Positions 44,501 through 53,769 of a DNA stretch of 56,843 nt are shown in pieces; position 1 is the first letter of the stretch, and each line of letters starts with the position of its first letter. The stretch covers positions 147,311 to 204,153 of the forward strand of contig JH153193.1 of assembly GCA_000226015.1 (NCBI GenBank). Direction: 5' to 3'. Position numbers and translations under genes: made by a program. Below the pieces are notes generated by a model. That model ran no database searches and had not been told where the DNA came from. It saw only the letters and a list, made by a program, of their open reading frames with translations. The stretch comes from Mnemiopsis leidyi. Taxonomy: Eukaryota; Ctenophora; Tentaculata; Lobata; Bolinopsidae.

Positions 44501-47495
44501 GCATTCAATTCGATTTTAATACAATGAACAATGATATTGATTACGGAGCTGACATTGAATACTATGTATATAATTTTATAGGGTTAATAAAGTAATATAA
44601 GGGATCCAAATTAGATAATTTTATTTGATCTTTCAAATCGATCCTAATACAGCCTGACGGACTACAGAGGTAACATGGGATACAAACAAACAGCAGAACG
44701 GACCTCTGACAATGAAAGGGGCAAAAACAGCAGAGCTGGAGAGCCAGGAACCACAAGAACCAGCAATAACATACGTCATGTTTACTATACTTTCGTACCT
44801 AAAGAAAACCGTTTATAATCTCTTTCTAGTGAAAAATTCGTTTAGCTCTACTGATATGTGGATTGGAAATTAAAGTTACTTGGACAATTCCATGAAAAAG
44901 GGAGGGGTGGTATCAAAAAAGGGAGGGGTGGTATCAAAACTATTACTGGTTTTATATTCATTGAACATATTTTTCGTTCTTTCCACAACTTGTTGGAACT
45001 GTCCTACATCTATACTTGTTTGAGTGAGCTTCTTTGTCTTGAACTTATAATCTGTAACTTATGATGATGTATAACTATTTGAATTTTGAAATAAAAAATA
45101 AAATAAGCAAGAAATATATATAATGATTAAATGATCAGTAATATGTAAATCAGCAGTCCTAACCTAGAACCACTCAACATGCCATTCTGATAAGGTTCTA
45201 ACCGTAAGCTAACCTACTCGTTTCAGGAGCCCAACATGGTGTATAGAATAGGAAGTAAGTCATATATTCGCAAGTCTTAAAATGAACAGGACTAATAAGG
45301 TTGTAATCATAAAACATAGTTCTTTGATTTGGTTCCACGTAAGCTGACCTCTGAGGAGCGAAGTGGATGACGAGTCTCCCCACCAGGACCAGACAGAGAA
45401 ACATGGGGGTAAGCAGGACTACCAGGTGCCAAACTACCCCACTAAACCAACACAGCACATCGTCCACTTGTCCGTACTCAAACATCGACCTTCCTGTAAA
45501 ATTAGTGTTGTCATGGACACGAGCCATAAAAGCCTTAATTTGGGTGTTACTATTATGGAATAGAAAGCGGTTTTTTGGGGGGTTACTGATCCTTATCATA
45601 TCACGTAAAAGCCTAGCTTGATATTGATTGGTCGCACTTATGATGTCACATAATGAAAAAATGTGTTACCCCTCCCCAAAAATAACCTTTTCCATCTAGA
45701 CTGAAAATTTAAATCAAAATAACTTTTATGATGTCATGCAGCATGCTGTTAGATTAAGGAACTGACAGTACCTTTATGACGGTGTAAAAGGTAAACTACA
45801 GTAAATGAGTAAATTACTTTTTACCTGACATGAGAATGAAGGCGGACACCAGGGCAGTAAATCCGCCGAAAATATGAACGAAGCTTATCTGGGCAAATAT
45901 GAAGTCACAAACTCCTTTTCTCGTCTGATTTCGTATAACTTGTATCACTAGCACGTTCCCTGACAAGCGGATTTGGAATTATAAAATATAAAGATCACGT
46001 GATCACCATGTTGAGAAAATCAGTTAAAATAAACAACAAATAAATTATAAAGTTTACATCGAAAGAATTTCAGCGTCGACTTACAAGTAAACTCAGCAAA
46101 ACTCAGACATGCGACAGAATTTGAAAAGATTGAAGCAAAACAGAAATAAGAAAATCAACGCACAAAACACACTGATTAAAAACAGAGGGTTCGGGTCGGT
46201 CGACGCCTGGCCCTACAACTACAAGAACAAATGAAAACAGGGGTGATGTACGGTAAACGTCGTGGTACAACGAATGTGTAGTGGTACCGCCAAAATACAC
46301 AGATCGGCAGTCGGCACCAATCTAATTGCACTATCTTATTCTGCGAGTTGGCGGAATAAAAATACTCGAATATGATTGGCCCACGTGACTCAGCTGCGCG
46401 CGCCAATCAGAACATGACACGATATACTGTTGGCCAATCAAAAACAGGCAGCCATTATCCGTCTGTCCGTTACACAACCATCCTGTTTGTACAATTCAAA
46501 AATTAATTCGCTATCAAGAGCGTTGTACTTCATGTAGTTGGTTCGTTCTTTCGTTCATCGTTCTCTGCCTAGGCCTATCACTAATCAGTTATTCGGACAC
46601 ACTCAATCGTCTACACGCACTCTCGTTCATACACGGTTAACATACGTTTACAATTGTTTTATCGTTTTCGTTTGAGCAAATTTTTTTACGACCAGATTTT
46701 CATTATTGCTTAAATATGATAAAAAGCTTCTTTATACCCACGATAAAATTTGATTTTTGTTGCCGAGATCAGAGATCTGTCCTTCCCGTTCTCCAGCTAC
46801 TACTACAGCTGCTAGACATGGTAAGTATAGTTTATTTGTCGCTTTTAGTTTCAGTTTCTTAAAATGCTTATGACAACTAGCTACTAAAACAGGAAATAAT
46901 TCTATATTCGTCCAAGCCGTAAACATGAGCTGACATTTTAAACTTTATCCATTAAGTCAGCTTACAAAATCTGGCTTATTCACATGCGAGTTCAGAGATT
47001 TTCAGTCTTTCAAAATTAGCAGCTTTTGATATTATATGTGTACACCCAAATTCCCGCGATCAAATTTGACCCATAATAATTCAAGGTGAAAGTATCAAAT
47101 GGAGTTCAGTAATGGTTTGATCGTTCTCCAAATAAAAATCAGTGCAAATTCCTATTATTGTGGTCCCTCAATGAATGGTGTTACACAATGTCATATCAAA
47201 ATTATACACCAACGACAGCATTTCGCCTGTCCTGAACTTCACATTGTATTATTATAGCTATCTATCCAGCTCAGCGTGTATATACAAAAATTATTAAAGC
47301 ATGAAATGCCCTTTCAAAAGATTAGCTCAGCTCTAAGGGAAGCAATAGCAGCTGTTTTTACAAGATACTGGCAACGCTCCTACCCGCAATAACGAAGAGC
47401 GAGAAAAGAAAGAGAACAAGTCCTATAGTACAATCCACACCGCTTATCCCCACTGTTTCTTCATCAGGCGAGGGTTCTGTTCTGTTCTCCAGCAT
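38509..47495 (-). CDS. Eight-exon class A GPCR with a long third intracellular loop, 449 residues
   Basis: Coding order on the minus strand: 47495-47384, 45959-45825, 45493-45349, 44798-44704, 44374-44305, 44117-43930, 41964-41835, 38983-38509. The total is 1350 nt and all phases match. Split codons G38, G83, R131, G163, R186, V249 and S292 resolve without stops. TM1 ~20-45 (AGNVLVIQ spans exons 1-2), TM2 ~57-82, TM3 ~97-122 with C97, TM4 ~138-160, TM5 ~187-214, TM6 ~346-371, TM7 ~392-414. DRY is replaced by VGR (120-122) and NPxxY by TPAVF (407-411). No ECL2 cysteine is present for C97. ICL3 spans ~130 residues across three exons. N4 lies in a sequon. It is a plasma-membrane receptor with unknown ligand. 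The exon 4 donor (CAGAG|GTCCGT) is the least certain junction. The intron before the last exon contains the 11-N gap. Confidence 0.85.
38984..41834 (-). other. Intron 7 of the eight-exon GPCR
   Basis: About 2.85 kb. It contains a perfect X-box palindrome GTTACCATGGTAAC at 39492-39505 and the redundant sequence around the 11-N gap. No exon or other gene is supported. Confidence 0.6.
40915..41339. repeat. 206-bp identical direct repeat flanking an 11-N gap
   Basis: 40915-41120 and 41134-41339 appear identical base for base, separated by N(11) at 41121-41131 and two bases. A perfect repeat exactly bounded by a gap is best read as two contig ends that overlap but were not merged. Confidence 0.9.
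41975..42020. repeat. Two-copy TGTCATGGTAAC repeat at the exon 7 acceptor
   Basis: 'tgtcatggtaacgtctagagggtgtcatggtaactagaggg' duplicates a 24-bp unit just outside exon 7 of the GPCR gene, on its acceptor side. It carries the same GGTAAC module seen in the donor-proximal arrays. Confidence 0.7.
42132..42502 (+). mobile_element. tRNA-derived SINE (family B), full length
   Basis: The head contains a perfect box A (TGGCGCAGTTGG) and a box B-like GTGTTCGGATCCC. The ~300-bp body includes 'ctcactatccacccagcgga', 'atgactaccgtgattggggt' and 'gcctgctacaggctatcc'. The tail is (ACT)n. A 9-bp TTACAATAT at 42123-42131 and 42503-42511 is a likely target-site duplication. It lies in intron 6 of the GPCR gene, opposite to transcription. 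A second copy lies 0.8 kb away. Confidence 0.85.
42795..42885. repeat. Short GGTCCCATTAGG repeats
   Basis: Four to five copies of 'aggtcccattaggg' with two 'aggggtgca' spacers. Simple local repeat in the intron. Confidence 0.75.
43252..43502 (-). mobile_element. SINE family B, 5'-truncated copy
   Basis: The reverse complement matches 42260-42490 (GTGAGGCTGCATAG..., ATGACTACCGTGATTGGGGT, GCCTGCTACAGGCTATCC), lacks the tRNA head, and ends in a (CTT/ACT)-rich tail at 43252-43265. With 42132-42502 it forms a pair of inverted SINEs within one intron. Confidence 0.82.
46330..46450. promoter_or_regulatory. CCAAT-box cluster with a possible plus-strand first exon downstream
   Basis: GATTGGCCCACG, CCAATCAGAAC and GGCCAATCAAAA fall within 75 bp inside intron 1 of the minus-strand GPCR. 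About 380 bp further right, on the plus strand, GACATG|GTAAGTAT (46815-46828) would be a first exon ending directly after the start codon. I found no matching downstream exon, so a nested plus-strand gene is only suggested. Confidence 0.3.
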
Positions 47496-50087
47496 ACTTT
47501 TTGTTCGAACTGTATTTTTGGGGAGGGGTCACGAACCGTCTATATCACCAAATAGCGTTGCTCTTATTATTACTAAGACTAGCACTACGTTCTGTAATTT
47601 GTATCTGTAGCTGTATGTTAGGTTAGCAAGTAATTGCTATGTGTTAAAATTTTGATAATTTTTTTACAATCTTGATCCTTAATGAATTATAGTAATCGGA
47701 TCGTTGTCTGAAGCGGGATCTAGTCCGAAAGATCTTAAGTTTAAATATTTTCAACAACATAAACAGAGATATCATAAGATCAAACGCACAAACTTAATAA
47801 GAAATTTTAAGACATTCGAAATAGGAAATTTTTTGATAGCGTCAGTACTTTAAAGGAGGTATTCGAAGTTCGAATTTCTACATGAATTATGCACGTTAAT
47901 TTTAAAATAATTTACGAGGCTCCAGTGCACGCTACATGAGTCACATACGAAAGTCGTGGTTTCATTCTACGGTTCTTAACTGGCTACTTAAAAGAAGCCA
48001 GTTCATAAAGAACCCGGTTCATTCTTGTAAGTTGTCCTGAATAATTGCAACGAGTGAACTGGACCATTGCAGCAAGGGTTTAGCTGGTCTCTTTAACGTG
48101 AAGTCGGATAACGGAAAAGCTAGTCTTTTCTATAACCATAACTCGAGAAATTCTTATAACTCACAGAAACAACAAAAGTAAGACGAGGAGATCATTGTCC
48201 TCGTGCTATTTCCAGGGCTGGTTTTATAGATTTTCTTGTCACGGTTATGTTCGTGCTCTGTCATGAGAATCGCTAATCTTAAATTGAATGTGGGAAAGTA
48301 AAAACTTCGCCTTTATTTCACCCGACTAAGATCTGGATCCATGTAATTTTCGGAGAACATGTGTTGCACGGCTTTGCTTTTCTGGACTTGTTATACTTTG
48401 CAGGGAGTCCCGAGTCAATCTTTAGATTTTATAAAGGAGTAAATTACGTCGTTTAACTGTTATAAAAGGCGGGTCTCAATGACAGATTTAAATTCAATTT
48501 TCGCTTATATGGCAGTGTGAAATGTAGCAAGTTTGCATGAAAGTCCACTGCATCTTGATGTACAAAGCTTGCGGAAACCTTCTAGAAACATGCTCTACAG
48601 GCTATAAAAGCTGAGCAAAAGTAGGTTTGGGAACTATCCAGGCAAAATCTGCTTATGAGGACAGAACAACGCTCTGTGTAAAGCAGAAGCAAAAAAAACA
48701 AATAAATTTTACAGGTCTACTGTGGTAGAATAACAGTATAGCTAAAGATTGTACAGCAATAGGGAGAAATTAAAGTTTATCCCCCGCACATAACCACCGA
48801 AAATTTGATCTTCTGTAAATAACTTCCCAAATTATAACACAAGCTAAAGATCTATTTCAGAGTAATAATTAGGTCGTTGTGTTTGGACCGTGCACTAGGT
48901 TAGCCATTTCCTCTGCTCTTCTACTTGCTACATTCAATGTTTATGTGATCAGGACTATTAATAATCGTCGTTTAAACGACAGAATTCAATTTTCTCTGAC
49001 GATATTGTAATTATGACCAGACATTGTCACAGACACCCCGGTATTAAGTTGACCTTATATGGCAGTGCTGAACATGGTACAAGCAACAGTGTGTTAAAAA
49101 AACTTGGTTCTTGTCAGTTTTCTAGGTTTCGCTTCACATGAAGGCAATTTTGTGTCTGATTGATGGCCAAAATGAGAAAATGGTAAAATATTTTACCAAA
49201 ATTCGGGGTCCAAGGGTTTAAAAGTGTTTTTGAGTATGGATGTTGTTAAAGAACTCTCATTTTAGGTAATTTAGCCACTTTGTTTATTTTTTAAACTGTA
49301 AATTCGTTTTGTTGAAAAAACTAAATCAATTATTATTTAAAAGTGCTGTACAGAGTACACAATTTGATTGGTTAATATTATACTCAAATACCATCAGATT
49401 TAATAAAGAATAGAGCCCGAATTTTAATTCACACAACGTTTTAACATAAGGCACTTTTTGTGTAATTGTAAAGAAAATCCTGAAATACAAGCACAGCATC
49501 AAATGGTTCAACAATTAAAATGACAAATCCGGGTCGTAGGGCTACTTTAGCAACAGTTGCTATGGTAATAAAATGACAATGTCTGTACTTCCATTGTACT
49601 TCACAGTTGATATTTTTGTCTTTACCGTTACTGTCAATCTGCATCCATTGTTATAGTATATATGATAACAAATAATTTCAAGCGCGGGATTTCCAACAAA
49701 TATCGTGTCGAGCCTACTAAAGGTGCTACATTAATTATTTCATGTGATGGAGCTGTTTAGTGCAACACTAGCACTGAACAGAAAACATTTAACCTGTGTT
49801 TGTGGTATTCTACAAGCATTTGAATTATTCTTTTCCTAATTTAGTCCTCGAATCTAAAATCTATGGACAACCTTTGATTTCTCAAGCTACGAACACCATC
49901 ACTTGAACCATCTCTTACAGGGTTACCATAACGACAGTGTCACGTTAAGACTCACTGCTAACCCTGTCAAGTTTACAGCTCTGATTTATTGTTCACAAGT
50001 GTCCAATAGTTCTTATTGTAACAGTGAATCGTTATGTGCAACAGCGGATGTGGAGATGCAGTACTATTGTCTACACAGTGTAACTGT
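47496..50087. other. Intergenic between the GPCR and Pro/Gln-rich genes
   Basis: About 2.6 kb between the start of the minus-strand GPCR gene and the end of the upstream minus-strand gene. It holds the GPCR promoter (no TATA recognised). The sequence TTTATT at 49985-49990, a minus-strand AATAAA, is a plausible poly(A) signal for the Pro/Gln-rich gene. No further gene seen. Confidence 0.55.
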
Positions 50088-52371
50088 TCAAGTGTTGGAG
50101 GGTCTGTAGAAGTCCCAGGGGCTGGGTAGGTTACCACTGCTGCTGATGGGCTGGTGTCCTGCGGAGGAGCAAAGTTAGATAATAGCTTGCTGGAGGTTAC
50201 TGGACTGGAACAAGAATCTTGTACAATTTCCCTAGCAACGAGAATTTTGTACAATTTCCTTAGCAACTAGGTACCTTGAAGAGTAGACCGCATGTCAGGA
50301 GTATAGAAAGGATCCAACTCAGGAGACCAGCCCATGTTTCCCTGGTTGTACGCCTCAATCTGAGAGTTATAAGCCGTTATATATATAGTATATAGTATAT
50401 AGTGGTAGTATATAGTATATAGTGGTAGTATAGCTCGGTAAATGGAGACTCAATACGCTTCGAAGCTTTAACATGCACTCGGTTTCAAAGCATCAATTCT
50501 ATACGATTTTTGAGAAAAAGGCTATGCTTATTATACCCATGCCAAAAGGCTTAATGTTTCTGATTTTGTAATAATACTTGGGCTGAAGTTAAGTTTGTAA
50601 TGATACCTAAGTAACTGATATGGTTGCTATTATAACTGGCCTGGCTGCTAAGGTTTCTACAGCAACTGACCTGGTTGCTACGGTTGCTATAGTAACTAAC
50701 CTGGTCGGAAGTACAGGGAGTGTAGCTGTAGTCCAGGGTTGTTGGGAGTGTGTTGGTGCAAGGTCCCACCGTACTGTGACACATGAGTGGCTGGGAGGTT
50801 GTTACGTAGGTCGTCTCACAACTTTGCGGAGGTAGAATCTTCAGAGGTTCGCTCTGGGGAGACGTAGAGGTTAATTTGTCTGTTTCTTTGATTGGAGAAG
50901 ATGGGTATCTCAATATTTAAAATTGACCGAAGCTATGTTGTGGTATTTTATTGCTATTTGAACCAAGATTGTCTTAAATCCATACAATTAAATTAACGGG
51001 CGATGCGCGTCTAGAATTTCTTTGGAACTCTTAGCCAGGCCTAAAATGCGTGAGAGTGCGTGTTGGCCACGACAGTAGGTTAACCTGCAAACTATATTAA
51101 GTCCGATGAGCTTGGTGATAACTATTAGAAAGTGTTACCTTGATGTTAGCAGGATTGATGAGTGTCTCAGGAGGGGGAGGATGGTTGTTAGCTACCTCAT
51201 GAGTTGGTGTAGTTATTATCGGGACTAGCCCCTTTTCACAGAGATCACCAAACCGTTCTGGTTCTGGAACTATACCCTGATGAGGTGATGGAGGGGTGAA
51301 GTAGAGTTTTGGGACCCGTTACAGAGTACAAACTTGTCTGTTCGTCTGTTTTTATTTTCCGAACAAGAGTAGTTTGTCGTTGACTTGAGTAAGTTATGGA
51401 ACAATGATAATGCAAAGATATCTTCAAAATGTTTCTTAGTTTCCGCTATTAACTTTACGAGAGGTAGCTCTAGACAAATCTCACCTGAATGGCAGCCCCA
51501 AAGTTCCAATGTGGCATACCCTGCTGTTCCACGGGGTAACTAGGCACGCCCCCAAACTGGTACTGATAGGGGTGGTGCCCCATTCCCCCTGTTGGAGGGG
51601 GCTCCTTGAACTGGAATGGCACCTGCAGGATTTGTCAATGTTGATAGAGTCAAATTTGTCAATATTGATCGAGTCAAATGGCATTGACAGTGGTTGCTAC
51701 AGTAGATAACCTGGTTTTTAGGGTAAATAGTAATGACTGTGGTTGCTACGGTAACTAATCTGGTTGTTAGGGTGAATAGTAATGACTTTGGTTGCTACAC
51801 TAACTAACCTGGTTGTGAGGGTGAATAATAATGACTGTGGTTGCTATACTAACTAACCTGGTTGTTAGGATAAATAGTAATGACTGTGTGGTTGCTACAC
51901 TAACTAACCTGGTTGTTAGGGTGAATAGAAATGACTGTGGTTGCTACAGTAACTAACCTCGTTGTAAGGGTGAATGGTAATGACTGTGGTTGCTACACTA
52001 ACTAACCTGGTTGTTAGGGTGAATAGTAATGACTGTGGTTGCTACAGTAACTAACCTGGTTGTTAGGGTGAATTGTCATGACTGTGGTTGCTACAGTAAC
52101 TAACCTGGTTGTTAGGATAAATTGTAATGACTGTGGTTGCTACACTACCTAACCTGGTTGTTAGGATAAATAGTAATGACTGTGGTTGCTACAGTAACTA
52201 ATCTGGTTGTGAGGGTGAATAGTAATGACTGTGGTTGCTACACTAACTAACCTGGTTGCCCGGGAAACTGTCGACAGGAGGGTAGTGGGAGATGTTGTTC
52301 TTAGCGAACTGTTCAGGGTAGAGTGCAGGTAGTGGGAACTGTTGTTGTATTATAGAACTAGTCGCTGCCAT
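50088..52371 (-). CDS. Six-exon Pro/Gln-rich protein, 234 residues, function unknown
   Basis: Coding order on the minus strand: 52371-52252 (ATG), 51622-51485, 51276-51139, 50853-50701, 50359-50275, 50158-50088 (TGA). The sum is 705 nt. The first four introns are phase 0 and the fifth phase 1. No domain is recognised. The chain is rich in P, Q, S, T and Y, with PPPPE and repeated aromatic/proline patches (HPYQYQFGG, SPWDFYRPS), and is probably disordered. NIKSEPL, formed across the exon 3/4 junction, fits a SUMO consensus (psi-K-x-E), common in transcription regulators; that role is only inferred. The C-terminus SPWDFYRPSNT looks like a conserved tail. AATAAA (minus) lies ~100 bp past the stop. 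Introns 1, 4 and 5 have repeat arrays at their 5' ends. Confidence 0.78.
50200..50274 (-). repeat. Intron 5 donor-proximal repeat of the Pro/Gln-rich gene
   Basis: Two ~36-bp units, 'gttgctaaggaaattgtaca' plus 'aaattct', start 7 bp after the exon 5 donor and run almost to the acceptor. GTTGCTA.GG resembles an X-box half site. Confidence 0.75.
50380..50435. repeat. (TATAGTATATAG) microsatellite
   Basis: Repeated tatagtatatagtggtag near the acceptor side of intron 4. Simple repeat. Confidence 0.8.
50605..50700 (-). repeat. Intron 4 donor-proximal repeats that copy the splice donor
   Basis: In the coding sense, exon 4 ends GACCAG|GTTAGTTACTATAGCAACC. The intron then repeats 'cgtagcaaccaggtcagttg' and degraded copies about every 30 bp. 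Each copy has CCAGGT.AGTT, a decoy 5' splice site, and a GTTACTATAGCAAC-like X-box. Confidence 0.82.
51687..52258 (-). repeat. 12-unit ~49-bp tandem array across the exon 1 donor
   Basis: Plus-strand unit: 'gactgtggttgctacagtaa', 'ctaacctggttgttagggtg', 'aatagtaat'. Twelve units occur with few substitutions; one is 2 bp longer. GTTGCTACAGTAAC is an X-box-like inverted repeat. In the coding sense each unit contains CAACCAGGTTAGT, the same sequence as the real exon 1 end and donor, so the authentic splice site is the edge of the array. Confidence 0.9.
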
Positions 52372-53486
52372 CTCCCTCCTCTACTGTCTTACTGTGGACA
52401 TTAACTGCTGCACGGATTGTTCTATTAGATTCCACACACGGTGCATGTTAGTTAAGAATCAATAGACGGGTATTATAAAATGGAAGAAAAGAACAGAGCA
52501 ATGTCGACTAGAAAATATGATTATCGGAGAAAATCGTTTGATTGTCGCAGTACAAAACATGCTTATTATTACTATATTTGGTGTATCAAATGGTTCAACT
52601 GTTCGAGATCCATTTATTAATCAAAATGAGGAAATGCAGCTGAAACGCATTGAATAAATGAGATAACCACTTCTATTTGAGGGCACTACAGCAGCATGGG
52701 TGTATGACAATTGACAGGGGTGGGAACTTTGACACCTTCTGCGTTACCTGCCATTAAATCTTCTAATCTTAACCCTCCCACGTTAGATCATTATACAGAT
52801 CTGACTTGATGCCGAGGTATTGATGAGATACTCTTTCCCTGTTTTATGTCGGATAGTCCCAGATATTTGCAGAACTATGTGTAATACTATGTGTGTAATA
52901 TACTATATAATAATACTATGTGTAACCGAGTGACTATGTGCATTGTGAATTCAAGTAGAATAATCAAGCAAGTTGAACTAAAAATGTTCATATTACAAAG
53001 ACAAATGCAACTTGAAAACTGAGTACACTGTTGTAGGATGCAAGGATACAAATATTATAAAACAAATATACATATAAAGCAGGATAAAAATATTCCAGAA
53101 ACGATCAAACGAACGATGGATTGCTGGCAAATCAAATGACATTTTCAACATACGGGTCAAGACTCAAGCACTTTCGTCACTAAAATCATTCGAACCTATG
53201 AAAATAGCTTACAGACGAGAGAAAAAGGTAAAAACAGGGAAAACATAGGAAAAGGGAACAATGATCTAAGAAAAGAAGATATGCCCAAAAGTTTCAAGTC
53301 AGGGGGTGGAGGGGGTTCGTGAGGCACCAATTGGTAGGGATAATAGAAGATGATTAACACATATTTAAGCATGACCCAGGTACATGGCCCGATGGTTGAT
53401 CTACCAATATAACTATTATGCGCTTAGTCAATGATGGACCGTGGTTGTTATGAAAGGAAACTATAAGTATCCGGGAACATGAATGG
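52372..53486. other. Upstream flank of the Pro/Gln-rich gene
   Basis: AT-rich, with 'gtgtaatactatgtgtgtaatatactatataata' type low complexity at 52870-52930. No gene or clear promoter motif recognised. Confidence 0.5.
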
Positions 53487-53760
53487 TCATAACAAGCACA
53501 TAAAAATGTAGATGATGTGATAGATACAACAGTTCCCCGGTGCTGGCTTAACATCCTTTCCATTAATTACACACTTTGGTTCTTGGGCAATAAGGTTACA
53601 GGTACTGCACTTAGGCTGGCTGCAAAGTTTGGCTCCTTGGTTTAATGACTCGGAACTTTGGGTGAGTTGAAAAGTGACTTCTTCTGTGGGGACTCCCGGC
53701 TCCAATTGCGTAATATCAGTTGTTGATGTTTCGGTTGAGGTGAAGCTCCTTGAGGTTGAT
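53487..53760 (-). pseudogene. Probable Penelope-like retroelement fragment (CxPxCxTC region)
   Basis: The minus-strand frame encodes KLCSQPKCSTCNLI, then about 25 residues, then NCCIYHIIYIFMC and a stop. The CxxPxCxTC cluster followed by a 'C...YxxIYxxxC' segment is the arrangement just before the GIY-YIG endonuclease in Penelope-like and related invertebrate elements. No intact GIY-YIG domain or reverse transcriptase lies in the window, so this would be a dead remnant. The assignment is from motif pattern only. Confidence 0.45.
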
Positions 53761-53769
53761 ACATATAGT

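Noticed and set aside
45198..45599. 133-codon single-exon membrane protein
   Set aside because: Only 45349-45493 is coding (GPCR exon 3); the rest is intron read-through, as the flanking splice sites and phases show.
51687..52258. CRISPR-like regular array
   Set aside because: The whole ~49-bp unit is repeated without unique spacers, the DNA is animal, and the array continues an exon-intron junction; it is a minisatellite.
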